From NCBI GenBank assembly GCA_963731585.1, contig CAVSWC010000007.1, positions 165,607-229,606 on the forward strand: a stretch of 64,000 nt of DNA, in the 5' to 3' direction. The notes under the pieces were generated by a model. That model was not told where the DNA came from. It made no database searches and was given only the letters and a program-made list of their open reading frames with translations. Below are positions 8,517-18,112 of this stretch, in pieces (the stretch's first letter is position 1; each line of letters starts with the position of its first letter). A program made the position numbers and the translations under genes. Source of the DNA: CANKHA01 sp963731585. Its GTDB lineage: Bacteria; Pseudomonadota; Alphaproteobacteria; Rhizobiales; Xanthobacteraceae.

Positions 8517-9608
8517 TTGCCGGAAAATCACCAGCGCGTCGAAGAAGCCATCGCGGCGTTCAAGCGCGGCGAGATGATCGTCGTCGCGGACGACGACGAT
8601 CGCGAAAACGAGGGCGATCTTTTCGTTGCCGCCTCGCTCTGCACGCCGGAAAAAATGGCCTTCATCATCCGCCATACCTCCGGCATTGTCTGCGCGCCAG
8701 TTGCGGTCGACGACGCCCGCCGTCTGCATTTGGATCCCATGGTGGCGGCGAATGAAGCTCCGCTCGGCACCGCCTTTACGGTGTCGGTCGACTACCGGCA
8801 TGGGCTGACCACCGGCATCTCGGCCGAGGAACGCACCAACACCGTGCGCGGGCTTGCCAATGGCAATAGCGGTGCGGCCGATTTCGTGCGCCCAGGTCAT
8901 GTCTTTCCGCTGGTCGCCAAGCAGGGCGGGGTGCTGATGCGCTCCGGGCATACCGAAGCCTGCGTCGATCTCTGCCGCCTCGCAGGACTGCCGACGGTAG
9001 GCGTGCTCTCCGAGCTGATGAATGACGACGGCACGGTAATGCGCGGACCGCAGCTCGCCGTTTTCGCCGAGACGCACAAGCTGAAAAGCGTCACCATCGC
9101 CGACCTGATCTCGTATCGGCAGGCGCGCGACAAGCTGGTTGAGCGTATCGCCGAATTCACCGTGCCGTCGGAGATCGGCGAGTTACGCGCCTTCGCCTAT
9201 GTCACGCCGTTCGATCAGGTGCGCCATATGGCGTTTATTCTCGGCGATATCGACAGGGGCAAGTCGGTGCTCACGCGGCTGCATCGTGGCCATATGATCG
9301 GTGACGTGCTGGGCGGCGCCAAGGTGCTGCGCAAGGCCATGGCCAAGATCAAGCAAGAGGGCCGCGGCGTCATTGTCTATCTGCAGGACGGCGCCGCCGG
9401 GGTGCCCAGCACCGCCGTGCCCTCGCCGGAAGACACCTCCGAGAACGCACGCACCAAGCAATGGCGCGAGGTCGGTCTCGGAGCGCAGATCTTGAAGGAC
9501 CTCGGTATTTCATCCATCCGGTTGCTGGTATCGGCCAACACGACCTATATCGGCGTCGCCGGCTTCGGCATCGAGATCGAATCCACGGAACACATCCCGA
9601 GGGAGTGA
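8517..9608 (+). CDS. ribB: 3,4-dihydroxy-2-butanone 4-phosphate synthase with degenerate GTP cyclohydrolase II domain
   Basis: A 363-residue fusion protein for riboflavin synthesis. Residues 1-205 form the DHBP synthase domain, which makes the four-carbon precursor from ribulose 5-phosphate: DDDDRENEGDLFVAA, RHTSGIVCAP and RSGHTEACVDLCRLAG are present. The C-terminal part (about 215-355) aligns with GTP cyclohydrolase II, but the zinc-binding cysteine cluster is absent: the site reads LTRLHRGHMIGDVLGG. This matches the RibBX-type variant known in proteobacteria, so the second activity is probably lost. TTG 8517 is chosen because AAAGGAG lies just upstream and homologues begin PENHQRVEEAI. Confidence 0.9.
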   Translation: MPENHQRVEEAIAAFKRGEMIVVADDDDRENEGDLFVAASLCTPEKMAFIIRHTSGIVCAPVAVDDARRLHLDPMVAANEAPLGTAFTVSVDYRHGLTTGISAEERTNTVRGLANGNSGAADFVRPGHVFPLVAKQGGVLMRSGHTEACVDLCRLAGLPTVGVLSELMNDDGTVMRGPQLAVFAETHKLKSVTIADLISYRQARDKLVERIAEFTVPSEIGELRAFAYVTPFDQVRHMAFILGDIDRGKSVLTRLHRGHMIGDVLGGAKVLRKAMAKIKQEGRGVIVYLQDGAAGVPSTAVPSPEDTSENARTKQWREVGLGAQILKDLGISSIRLLVSANTTYIGVAGFGIEIESTEHIPRE

Positions 9609-9675
9609 ATTAGCCGAATCGGTATGTTTCCATCCGCCCGGTTGCATGGCAGCATAGTTGTTCTGGAGGAATCGG

Positions 9676-10519
9676 ATGATTCGATCCTCGTGGCTTTCCG
9701 TTACCTCGGCGTTTTTCGCCGGCGCCGTCGGGCTGGGCCTCGCGCTCGCGGCGCCCGCGCTTTCCGTCAAACTGGCGCAGCAAAGCTCCGGCGCAATGGA
9801 AGTCGATGTGGAGCTTGTCCTCGCCGTCGACATCTCCTTCTCGATGGATCCGGATGAGCAGGAGCTGCAGCGCGAGGGCTATATCCATGCGCTCACCTCC
9901 AACGAATTCCTGCGCGCACTGAAGGAAGGCATTCACGGCAAGATTGCCATCACCTATCTGGAATGGGCCAATTTCAACGAGCGGCGCGTGATCGTGCCCT
10001 GGCGGCTGATCGACGGTCCAGAAACGGCCGACGCCTTCGTGGCGGAGATCGCCCGCGCGCCTTATCGCCGCGCCTCGCGCACGTCGGTTTCAGGCGCGCT
10101 GGAGTTCGCCGCCAGCCAGTTCGAGAACAGCGGCTACAAAGGCATCCGGCGCGTGATCGATGTTTCCGGCGACGGCGCCAACAACAACGGCCCGCCGGTC
10201 GCGGTCATACGCGATGAGGTCCTGTCCAAAGGCATCGTCATCAACGGGTTGCCGATCATGCTGAAGGATCCGATCGGCTCAGGCATGGATATCAACTCGC
10301 TCGATATCTACTATGAAGATTGCGTCATTGGCGGGCCGGGCTCTTTCGTGATTCCGATCAAGGAGCGGAGCAAATTCAAGCAAGCCACCCGCACCAAGCT
10401 GGTGCAGGAAATCGCCGCGCTGCCGCCGCAGCCGCGCGTCAATGCCGGCATCGGCTTCCGCTCCACGCGTGTCCTGCACCATCGGCGAGCAGATCTGGCA
10501 GCAACGCTGGGGAAATTGA
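9676..10519 (+). pseudogene. DUF1194 / von Willebrand factor A domain protein, frameshifted at its end
   Basis: An exported protein: signal peptide MIRSSWLSVTSAFFAGAVGL, then a VWA-like domain with the metal site DISFS (VLAVDISFSMDPDEQ), TSVSGALEFAA and VIDVSGDGANNNG. This is the DUF1194 pattern; the role is unknown but probably periplasmic protein binding. The long frame runs on to 10665 with nonsense-like sequence after IGFRS. The adjacent frame gives the expected ending SCTIGEQIWQQRWGN and stops at 10519. One extra base between about 10460 and 10472 explains it. The first ~260 residues are intact. Confidence 0.78.
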
Positions 10520-10621
10520 CGCCGACTCCGTGTCCCGGACGCCGTGCAGCGTGCAACGCTGCTCCGCTGATCCGGAGACCGTTATTCCCACAGTCTTTGG
10601 CGATCCCGGGTCTGCAGCGCA

Positions 10622-11893
10622 TCATTTCATGCTGCGCTGCGCCCGGGAAACGTCTACTTGCGTAAACACCCCCACCAGCTCCACATGCGCCGAGTAGCGG
10701 AACTGGTCCACCGGCGTGACCTGTGTCAGCCGATAGCCGCCGTCGACCAGAATGCGGGCGTCGCGGGCGAAGGTGGCCGGATTGCAGGACACCGCAACCA
10801 CGGTCGGCACCTTGCTTGCAGCGAGTTCAAGCGCCTGCGCCTGCGCGCCCTGGCGCGGTGGATCGAATATCACCGCATCGAACTGCGAAAGCTCCTTCGC
10901 GGTGAAGGGTCGGCGGAAGAGGTCGCGCGCCTGCGCATCGATCGGCTTCAAACCGCTCGCCGTGCCGGCGGCCTTGACGAGCGCGGCCACCGCACCCGCG
11001 TCGCTGTCCGCGGCGGTGATCCGTGCGCGTTCGGCCAAGCGTAGCGCGAATGGCCCGACGCCGCAGAACAGGTCGGCGATCGCTTTCGCCTTTGTTGTCG
11101 CGGCATTCACCAGCCGCGCCAGCGCGGCTTCGCCTTCGGCCGTTGCCTGCAGGAAGGCGCCGGGCGGCAAAGTTACTGTCGCGCGGCCAAGTTTTATCGT
11201 CGGTGGCACGCGTTGGATCACCAGTTCGCCGTGGCGCGTCAGCCGGGCCAGCCGGTGCTTCTCGGCAAGCGCGGCAAGCTGCGCGGTGCGCCTGGTATTG
11301 AGCGCGCCCGAGCCGCGCACGTCGACATCGAGCCCGCTGTCGGTCGCCGTGATCTGGATATCGAGCGGCTTGCGGGCATCCTTGAGCGCCTCCGCGATGT
11401 TCGATGCAGCCGCAATGGCGCCGTTCAGGGCAGGGGCGAGGATCGGACATTGGTCGATCTTGACGATCTCGTGCGCGCGCAGGGCGGCGAAGCCGACCTG
11501 CAGCACGTCATGCACGCCCCGTCTGGCATGCAGCACCACGCGCCGTCGGCCTTCGCCATGAGCGTCGATCAGTTCCCCGACCGGAACGTCGATGCCGGCC
11601 TGACTCAATGCCTCGATGACCAGGTTGCGCTTCCACGCGCGGTAACGCGCTTGGCTCCAATGTTGCGCCGCGCAGCCGCCGCAGACGCCGAAGTGTGGGC
11701 AGAGCGGCGCGATGCGGTCCGGGCTCGGCTGCTCGACCCGCAGAAGATGCCGCCGGTCGGGATGGCCCGGCACCGGCTCCACTTCGACGGTTTCGCCGGG
11801 CAGGGCGTAGGGCACGAAGACCGGGCCGTCGGACGTGTCAACCACGCCGTCGCCGCGATGCCCGATACGATCGATAGTGAGGCGCTCAGCCAT
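10622..11893 (-). CDS. TrmA/RlmD-family RNA (uracil-5-)-methyltransferase
   Basis: A 423-residue SAM-dependent methyltransferase. The N-terminal ~50 residues resemble a TRAM-like barrel. The cluster CPHFGVCGGCAAQHW (about 85-99) with a later Cys (IDQCPI) is the 4Fe-4S motif of RlmC/RlmD enzymes. The SAM site is ADLFCGVGPFALRLAER, followed by DPPRQGAQ and the catalytic SCNPATFARD. It should methylate uridine C5 in 23S rRNA or tRNA; the exact target is not decided by sequence alone. It lies 46 bases downstream of tlyA on the same strand, so two RNA-modifying genes are probably cotranscribed. Confidence 0.9.
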   Translation of the reverse strand: MAERLTIDRIGHRGDGVVDTSDGPVFVPYALPGETVEVEPVPGHPDRRHLLRVEQPSPDRIAPLCPHFGVCGGCAAQHWSQARYRAWKRNLVIEALSQAGIDVPVGELIDAHGEGRRRVVLHARRGVHDVLQVGFAALRAHEIVKIDQCPILAPALNGAIAAASNIAEALKDARKPLDIQITATDSGLDVDVRGSGALNTRRTAQLAALAEKHRLARLTRHGELVIQRVPPTIKLGRATVTLPPGAFLQATAEGEAALARLVNAATTKAKAIADLFCGVGPFALRLAERARITAADSDAGAVAALVKAAGTASGLKPIDAQARDLFRRPFTAKELSQFDAVIFDPPRQGAQAQALELAASKVPTVVAVSCNPATFARDARILVDGGYRLTQVTPVDQFRYSAHVELVGVFTQVDVSRAQRSMK

Positions 11894-11939
11894 TCTTCAC
11901 CCTGCCCACGAGGGGGAGGGATAAGGAAGAGTACTCGCG

Positions 11940-12674
11940 CTACACGTCATGTTTTGCTCCGAGCAGGAATTCGCGGTTACCGTTGCCGCCGGTCACCGGC
12001 GAAGGAACGACGCCCAGCACATTCCAGCCCAGCCCGGCAACAAAAGCCGAGATGTCGTCGCATACGGCCTGATGCACTAGCGGGTCGCGCACGATGCCCT
12101 TCTTCAGATGTGCGCGGCCAGCCTCGAATTGCGGCTTGATCAATGCGATCAGCTGCGCCGGGGGCTGCGCCAAAGCCAGCGCCGGCGGCAGCACGAGCTT
12201 GAGCGAAATGAAGCTGACGTCCGCCACGACGAGATCCGGCGGCTCCGGCAACAGGTCAGGGCTGAGGGTGCGGATATCGGTCTCTTCCAGGGAAACGATG
12301 TCCGGGTTTCCGCGCAGGCTTTGATGCAATTGCGCGCGTCCGACATCGACCGCATAGATGCGCCGCGCGCCGCGTTCGAGCAGCACATGGGTGAAGCCGC
12401 CGGTGGAGGCGCCGACATCGAGACAGACCCGGCCTTTCGGGTCGATGCGAAAATGCTCGAGCGCCGCCGCGAGCTTCACGCCGCCGCGCGACACCCAGGG
12501 ATGCTCCGGCTTGGCCTGCACCACGGCATCGGCAGCAATTTCATCCGACGCTTTGGCGACCGGCACGCCATTCGCCGTCACCAAGCCGGCCGCGATGGCG
12601 GCCTGCGCCTTGGCGCGGCTTTCGAACAAACCGCGCTCCACCAGCAAGCGATCGGCGCGTCGGCGTTCAGTCAT
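11940..12674 (-). CDS. tlyA: TlyA-family rRNA (cytidine-2'-O)-methyltransferase
   Basis: A 244-residue protein joining an N-terminal S4 RNA-binding domain (RADRLLVERGLFESRAKAQA, about 5-60) to an FtsJ-like Rossmann methyltransferase (VCLDVGASTGGFTHVLLERG). The K-D-K-E style residues of 2'-O-methyltransferases appear in VVADVSFISLKLVLP and ALIKPQFEAGR. TlyA enzymes methylate rRNA; homologues are often annotated as haemolysins. The order dxs, tlyA, methyltransferase on the minus strand is common in Rhizobiales, although here a MATE gene and a small basic protein gene lie between dxs and tlyA. Confidence 0.92.
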   Translation of the reverse strand: MTERRRADRLLVERGLFESRAKAQAAIAAGLVTANGVPVAKASDEIAADAVVQAKPEHPWVSRGGVKLAAALEHFRIDPKGRVCLDVGASTGGFTHVLLERGARRIYAVDVGRAQLHQSLRGNPDIVSLEETDIRTLSPDLLPEPPDLVVADVSFISLKLVLPPALALAQPPAQLIALIKPQFEAGRAHLKKGIVRDPLVHQAVCDDISAFVAGLGWNVLGVVPSPVTGGNGNREFLLGAKHDV

Positions 12675-12771
12675 AGAAATCTCAAGTGGAACAAATTTAG
12701 CGCAAAAGCTGTTTTACAGGAATGGTCGATCATGAGGGCCGGCCATTTTATTTAGCGAATGGGAACAGCTC

Positions 12772-12978
12772 ATGGCACGCAAGTATTCACGCAGCGCTTC
12801 GAAGGATGTCGAGGGCGCAATGCGCAAACGCAAAAAGGGGACTCTCAAAAGCGGACGCAGCGGCAAGAAAGTAAAAAGCCGTAAACAAGCGATCGCCATC
12901 GGACTTTCGGAAGCGCGCCAGAAGGGCAAGAAAGTCCCGAAAAAGAAGACCGGCGGGCGGAAGAAAAAGAGCCGGTAA
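12772..12978 (+). CDS. DUF6496-type lysine/arginine-rich small protein
   Basis: Sixty-eight residues, about half of them Lys, Arg or Gly, with the opening MARKYSRSASKDVEGAMRKR, a middle AIAIGLSEARQKGKK and a basic tail PKKKTGGRKKKSR. This matches the widespread DUF6496 family of very basic small proteins, which may bind nucleic acid; no function is established. The start has a weak upstream ribosome site. It converges on the MATE gene, whose stop codon is 5 bases further on. Confidence 0.8.
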   Translation: MARKYSRSASKDVEGAMRKRKKGTLKSGRSGKKVKSRKQAIAIGLSEARQKGKKVPKKKTGGRKKKSR

Positions 12979-12983
12979 CCTGC

Positions 12984-14396
12984 TCAAGCGCTACCAACCA
13001 CCGGCAGATAACCGCGTTTTGTCAGCAGGTGAAAGCGCCAGACCAGCAGCGCCGCATAGAGCATGATCGCCAGCGACAGTCCGATCCAGATGCCGATCGC
13101 GCCCCAGCCGAGCGTGAAGCCCAGAATATAGCAGGCGGCGAAGCCGATCGCCCAGAAGCAGATCGCGGCAAATAACAGCGGCACGCGGGTATCATTGAGG
13201 CCGCGCAGCGCGCCGGCGGCGACCGTCTGCACGCCGTCGGCGATGAAGAAGCTGGCGCCCAACAGCAGGAGCGTGGCGGCAAGCGCAGCGGTCGCGCCGG
13301 CATCACTTGCGGCGTCTCCGAGAAAGAGCGCCGGAATCTGCTCTCGGCTCACACCGACCAGCACGGTCATCGCGGCCATGAACGCGGCGGCAATGGCGAG
13401 CGCCGCAAAGCCGGCGCGCCGTGTCCCGGCGGAGTCGATACGCCCGGCCGCATGCCCGACGCGAACGGTGGCCGCCATCGAGATCCCGAACGGCACCATG
13501 AACATGATGGAGGCGATCTGCAGCGCGATCTGGTGGGCGGCGAGTTCCACCGTGCCGATCCAACCCATGAGCAGAGCGGCGGCAGCGAAGAGGCCATATT
13601 CCAGCAGGAACGAGCCCGAGATCGGCATGCCGACCCAGAACAGGCGGCCGAGCAGCGCCCGGTCGCAGCGCCAGCAGCGTCCGAGGATCTGGTATTTCTT
13701 GAACGGCCGCGAAGCATAGGCGATCCAGACCGCGGCGGCGCACATGCCGATATTGACGAAGGTGGTCGCGAGCCCGGCACCGAACAGCTCCAGGCGCGGC
13801 AATCCAAAGGCGCCGTAGATCAGCGCGTAGGCCAGCAACAGGTTGGCGGGAATCGCCGCGACGGTGATCCAAAGCGCGGGCTCCGGCCGGTTCACCGCGC
13901 CCATGAAGCCGCGGATCGCGATGAACCACCAAGCCGGCACCAGGCACCAGGCAAGACCGTAGAGATAATCGGACGCGAGATGCGCGGCGTCGGGGCTCTG
14001 GCCGAGCGCCACCAGCATGTCCTCGCCGTAGATCTGTCCAAAGCTGAGCGGCAGTCCGAGCAGCGTTGCCGCCCATAACCCGACACGCAGCGCGCGCCGC
14101 ACCACGCGCGGTTGCCTCGCGCCAAAGGCCTGTGCCGCGAGCGGCGCGACCGCCGACACCACACCCATGCCGATTACAAAAGCGGCAAACAGCAAAGTAT
14201 GCGCCAGCGCCACCGCAGCGACGACGTGCTCGCCGAGCCGGCCCAGCAGCGCAAGGTCGCTGGTCATCATCGCGATCTGGCCAAGCTGCGTCAGCGCCAT
14301 CGGCCAGCTGAGCCTGACCGTATCGGCAACTTCCGTGCGCCAAATCGAAGGTTTCGCAAGCGTTACGACGGCGCCAGCGCTGGTGTGTTCCTGCAT
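12984..14396 (-). CDS. MATE-family efflux transporter
   Basis: A 470-residue polytopic inner-membrane protein with about twelve hydrophobic segments in two related halves, as in MATE transporters (NorM-like). Typical stretches are SWPMALTQLGQIAMMTSDLA near the N terminus, PLAAQAFGARQ, and in the second half MVPFGISMAATVRVGHAAG with GLNDTRVPLLFA. It should export cationic drugs or metabolites in exchange for Na+ or H+. It lies 108 bases downstream of dxs on the same strand. The gene is intact, and no specific substrate can be inferred. Confidence 0.92.
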   Translation of the reverse strand: MQEHTSAGAVVTLAKPSIWRTEVADTVRLSWPMALTQLGQIAMMTSDLALLGRLGEHVVAAVALAHTLLFAAFVIGMGVVSAVAPLAAQAFGARQPRVVRRALRVGLWAATLLGLPLSFGQIYGEDMLVALGQSPDAAHLASDYLYGLAWCLVPAWWFIAIRGFMGAVNRPEPALWITVAAIPANLLLAYALIYGAFGLPRLELFGAGLATTFVNIGMCAAAVWIAYASRPFKKYQILGRCWRCDRALLGRLFWVGMPISGSFLLEYGLFAAAALLMGWIGTVELAAHQIALQIASIMFMVPFGISMAATVRVGHAAGRIDSAGTRRAGFAALAIAAAFMAAMTVLVGVSREQIPALFLGDAASDAGATAALAATLLLLGASFFIADGVQTVAAGALRGLNDTRVPLLFAAICFWAIGFAACYILGFTLGWGAIGIWIGLSLAIMLYAALLVWRFHLLTKRGYLPVVGSA

Positions 14397-14504
14397 GGTC
14401 TGCGTCGGGGAGGCGTGGCTCGTTGATGGATTGCCGCAGTGGCGGCACCGGCGGGATTTATACGACGATGATGGAAGAAATGCGAAGATGGCCGAAAGGC
14501 TGCT

Positions 14505-16419
14505 TCAGGCCAGCTTTCCCGTCTCCACGCCGACATCCTTGCCCAAGGCTTCGAATACCTTGGCGACAATGCCGCGGGTATCGAGTCCGGCGGTAGCATA
14601 TTGCGCGGCCGGCGAATCCTGGTCGAGGAAGATATCCGGCAGGACCATGGCGCGGATTTTCAGCCCGGCGTCGAGCACGCCGTATTCTGCCAGCGTCTGC
14701 AGCACGTAAGAGCCAAAGCCGCCGATGGAGCCCTCCTCGATGGTCACCAGCACCTCGTGCTCGCGTGCGAGCCGCAGCACCAGATCGGTGTCGAGCGGCT
14801 TTGCGAAGCGCGCGTCGGCAACCGTCGTCGAAAGGCCGTAAGCAGCCAGCTCCTCAGCCGCGGCGAGACATTCACGTAGCCGGGCGCCGAAGGAGAGCAA
14901 CGCCACCTTGGAACCCTCACGCAGAATGCGGCCCTTGCCGATCTCCAGCGGCTTGCCTACTTCCGGCAGCGCGACGCCGACCCCTTCGCCGCGCGGATAG
15001 CGGAAGGCGCAGGGTCTGTCGTCAATGGCGGCGGCAGTCGCGACCATATGCACCAGCTCGGCCTCATCTGCGGCGGCCATCACCACGAAACCGGGCAGGC
15101 AGCCGAGATACGCCACGTCGAAGGAGCCAGCATGCGTGGCGCCGTCGGCGCCGACTGGGCCCGCGCGGTCGATGGCGAAGCGTACCGGCAGCGATTAAAT
15201 CGCGATGTCATGCACCACCTGGTCGTAGGCGCGCTGCAGGAAGGTGGAATAGATCGCAGCGAACGGCTTGAAGCCCTCGGTCGCAAGCCCACCGGCAAAC
15301 GTCACCGCATGCTGCTCGGCGATGCCGACGTCGAACATGCGGTCGGGGAATTCCTCAGCGAAACGGTCGAGCCCGGTGCCCGAGGGCATCGCGCCGGTGA
15401 TGGCGACGATCTTCTCGTCCTTGCGCGCTTCCTTGATCAGGCTCTCGGCGAAAACCTTGGTGTAAACCGGCGCGTGCGATTTCGACTTGCTTTGCGCGCC
15501 CGTCGCCACGTCGAACTTGACCACGCCATGATATTTGTCGGCGGAAGTTTCCGCCGGCGGATAACCCTTGCCCTTTTGGGTGACGACATGGATCAGGATC
15601 GGCCCGCTCTCGCTGTCGCGCACGTTCTTCAAGACGGGCAGGAGATGGTCGAGATTGTGGCCGTCGATCGGACCGACATAGAAGAATCCCATCTCCTCGA
15701 ACAGCGTGCCGCCGGTCCAGAAGCCGCGGGCGAATTCCTCCGCCTTGGCCGCGCTGTCCTCGAAGAATTTCGGCAGCTTGTGCATTAGGTGCTTGCCGAT
15801 CTCGCGCAGCGAACGGTAGGCCTTGCCGGAAATCAGCCGCGCCAGATAGGCCGACATCGCGCCGACCGGCGGGGCGATCGACATGTCGTTGTCGTTGAGC
15901 ACGACGATCAGCCGCGAGTTCATCGCGCCGGCGTTGTTCATCGCCTCATAGGCCATGCCGGCCGACATCGCGCCGTCGCCGATCACCGCCACCACGTTAT
16001 GCGGCTGGTCTTGCAGATCGCGCGCCACGGCCATGCCGAGCGCGGCGGAAATCGAGGTGGAGGAATGCGCCGCGCCGAAAGGGTCGTATTCGCTCTCGCT
16101 GCGCTTGGTGAAGCCGGAAAGCCCGCCCGTCTGCCGCAGGGTCCGGATGCGGCCGCGCCGTCCGGTCAGGATCTTGTGCGGATAAGATTGATGGCCGACG
16201 TCCCAGATCAGCCGGTCGCGCGGAGTGTCGAAGATGTAATGCAGCGCGACGGTGAGCTCGATCACCCCAAGGCCAGCGCCGAGATGCCCGCCGGTGACGG
16301 CGACGGCGTCGATCGTCTCCTGGCGCAATTCGGCGGCAAGCTGCGGCAACTGCTCGATGCTCGAGCTTGCGCAGGTCTTCCGGTGTCTGCACCTGGTCGA
16401 GAAGAGATTTTTCCGCCAC
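14505..16419 (-). pseudogene. dxs: 1-deoxy-D-xylulose-5-phosphate synthase, interrupted twice
   Basis: Dxs condenses pyruvate and glyceraldehyde 3-phosphate, using ThDP, to start the MEP isoprenoid pathway. From ATG 16419 the frame reads SLLDQVQTPEDLRKLE. One extra base near 16362 is then needed to reach IEQLPQLAAELRQETIDAV and VTGGHLGAGLGVIELTVALH. GDGAMSAGMAYEAMNNAG is the ThDP motif. The frame meets TAA at 15195-15197 inside the expected VVHDIAI-Q-SLPVRFAIDRAG; a single C-to-T change of CAA would make it. Beyond the stop the same frame continues correctly to 14505. Two lesions in an essential gene suggest errors, or a second copy elsewhere. Confidence 0.9.
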
Positions 16420-16535
16420 GGGGTTTCCTTACGCCTGGACGGCCGCCCCACGGCCGAAATCTAGCCCATTTCCCGAGGCTTACACTGATTGGGGCGAGGG
16501 CGCAACGAAGCAAAGAAACGCAGGGCTTTTGCGTC

Positions 16536-16787
16536 CTATTTCACGTCGAGCGGCTCGATGCCCGTGGGTTTGCCGGAGGCATCCAGCACGAGTTTGTTGA
16601 CCCGCGCCTCGGCCTGCGCCAGCAGCTCCTCGCAGCGGCGCTTGAGCACCTCGCCGCGCTCGTAGATCGCCACCGATTCCTCCAGCGGCACCTTGCCTTC
16701 CTCCAGCCGCTTGACGATCGATTCCAATTCCTCGATCGCCCGTTCGAACGGCAGTTTCGCGACGTCGCTGTTTTTTTCCTCAGCCAT
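16536..16787 (-). CDS. xseB: exodeoxyribonuclease VII small subunit
   Basis: An 83-residue protein that pairs with XseA to form the single-strand-specific exonuclease VII. The pattern LPFERAIEELESIVKRLEEG, then VPLEESVAIYERGEVLKRRC, is the full XseB domain. ATG 16787 (MAEEKNSD) was chosen; the longer frame upstream runs through a repeat-rich region and is not conserved. It lies between the deacetylase and dxs genes on the same strand, the usual Rhizobiales arrangement. Confidence 0.93.
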   Translation of the reverse strand: MAEEKNSDVAKLPFERAIEELESIVKRLEEGKVPLEESVAIYERGEVLKRRCEELLAQAEARVNKLVLDASGKPTGIEPLDVK

Positions 16788-16840
16788 GGCAATCCCAGTG
16801 TAGGTGAATTGCTGCGCGGGTCCAACCGCACCGTGTCTCT

Positions 16841-16943
16841 TCTCCCTCTCCCTGAAAGGGGGAGGGTTGGGGAGGGGGTCTTGTTGAAGATGATCCCCAC
16901 CCGGATTGCCGCGCAATCCGACCTCCCCTTTTCAAGGGGAGGT
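16841..16943. repeat. hairpin cluster between xseB and the deacetylase gene
   Basis: Three hairpins in a row: a pyrimidine/purine stem CCCTCTCCCT with a G-rich partner around 16845-16870, CGGATTG-CCGCG-CAATCCG (16902-16920), and a perfect ACCTCCCCTT-TTC-AAGGGGAGGT (16921-16943). The last ends 2 bases from the deacetylase stop codon, so it could end or stabilise that transcript. The style is that of the dispersed intergenic repeats common in Rhizobiales. Confidence 0.6.
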
Positions 16944-16944
16944 A

Positions 16945-17875
16945 TCAGCCGCGCATCAGGGCGGTGACATGCGCCGCCGCGGACTGCGACAGCCCTTCCA
17001 GGTCATAGCCGCCTTCCAGCACCGAGACGATCCGGCCCTGGGCGGAGGCGTCCGCCACCTCCATGATCTTCTGCGTCACCCAGGCGAAATCCGGCTCCAG
17101 CAGGTTCAGGCTCGCCAGCGGGTCGCGCATATGCGCGTCGAAGCCGGCGGAGATCACGATGATGTCCGGCGCAAAGGCGCGCAGCCGCGGCAGGATCACG
17201 CTCTCGAAAGCTTCGCGGAAATGCGGCCCGCCATTGCCGCTGCGCAGCGGCGCGTTGACGATATTGTCGTGCTCGCCGCGCTCCTCGCGCGCGCCGGTGC
17301 CGGGATAGAGCGGCATCTCGTGCGTGGAGCAATACATCACGCTCGCATCCGACCAGAAAATCTCCTGCGAGCCGTTGCCGTGATGCACGTCGAAGTCCAC
17401 CACCGCGGCGCGCGCGAGGCCGTGATGTCTCTGCGCATAACGGGCAGCGATGGCGGCGGAGTTGAACAGGCAAAAGCCCATGGCGCGCACGGTCTCGGCA
17501 TGGTGGCCGGGCGGGCGCACGGCGACGAAGGCATTGTCGGCGCGCCGCGCCATGACTTCATCCACCGCATGCAGCGCGCCGCCAGTGGCGCGCAGCGCCG
17601 CCTCGTAGCTGCCGGGCGACATCGTGGTGTCGGCGTCGATCCGCACCATGCCCCGCTGCGGCGTCGCATCGCGGATGCGCCTCGATGTAGTCCATCGGAT
17701 GGCAGAGCGCGAGGTTCTCCACCGCCGCCGCCGGCGCCTGCGCGCGGACGAGCGGCTTGAATGCGTCCTGCGCCAGAACGTCGTCGATCGCGCGCAGCCG
17801 GTCCGGGCGCTCGGGATGGCCAGGCGGCGTCAGGTGGTCGAGGCACGCGGGGTGAGTGACAAACAGAGTGGGCAT
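16945..17875 (-). pseudogene. histone deacetylase family protein, frameshifted
   Basis: A zinc-dependent acetylpolyamine/acetyl-amide hydrolase of the arginase-deacetylase fold. From ATG 17875 it reads MPTLFVTHPACLDHLTPPGH and VENLALCHPMDYIEA. One extra C near 17683 then breaks the frame, and the next frame continues with RDATPQRGMVRIDADTTMS. The active-site motifs are all in the second part: RPPGHHAETVRAMGFCLFN, DFDVHHGNGSQEIFW, ISAGFDAHMRDPLA and EGGYDLEGL. It sits upstream of xseB and dxs, the usual order. The natural substrate is unknown. Confidence 0.85.
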
Positions 17876-17930
17876 GGCGACTTCTAACGTGCTGAGAAGG
17901 CAAATGTCACGCCGCGGCATGGCCTTTTGT

Positions 17931-18051
17931 TGTCGTCCCCGCACCTTGCGCCGTCCGAGCACAGGCTCCGGCGGGGACCCATACGCCGTGGACTTTCGAT
18001 AGGCTGCGGAGTATGGGTCCCGGCTCTCGCTGCGCTCGGCCGGGACGACAC
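17931..18051. repeat. intergenic inverted-repeat element
   Basis: The segment begins GTCGTCCCCGC and ends GCCGGGACGAC, which are complementary over the ends. It contains the inner pair GGACCCATAC and GTATGGGTCC around an asymmetric centre. It separates the divergent deacetylase and VOC-type genes. This is the fold-back structure of a short dispersed repeat; no other full copy was seen in the window. Confidence 0.6.
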
Positions 18052-18112
18052 TAACTACCGTGGTGCATCTTCATACCTATATGAGTGCCATCATTTCGCT
18101 TAAGGGCACCGC

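Noticed and set aside
15789..16967. A 392-residue open frame opposite dxs and xseB
   Set aside because: It is a high-GC shadow of the real genes on the minus strand, with low-complexity Arg/His/Asp sequence and no motif.
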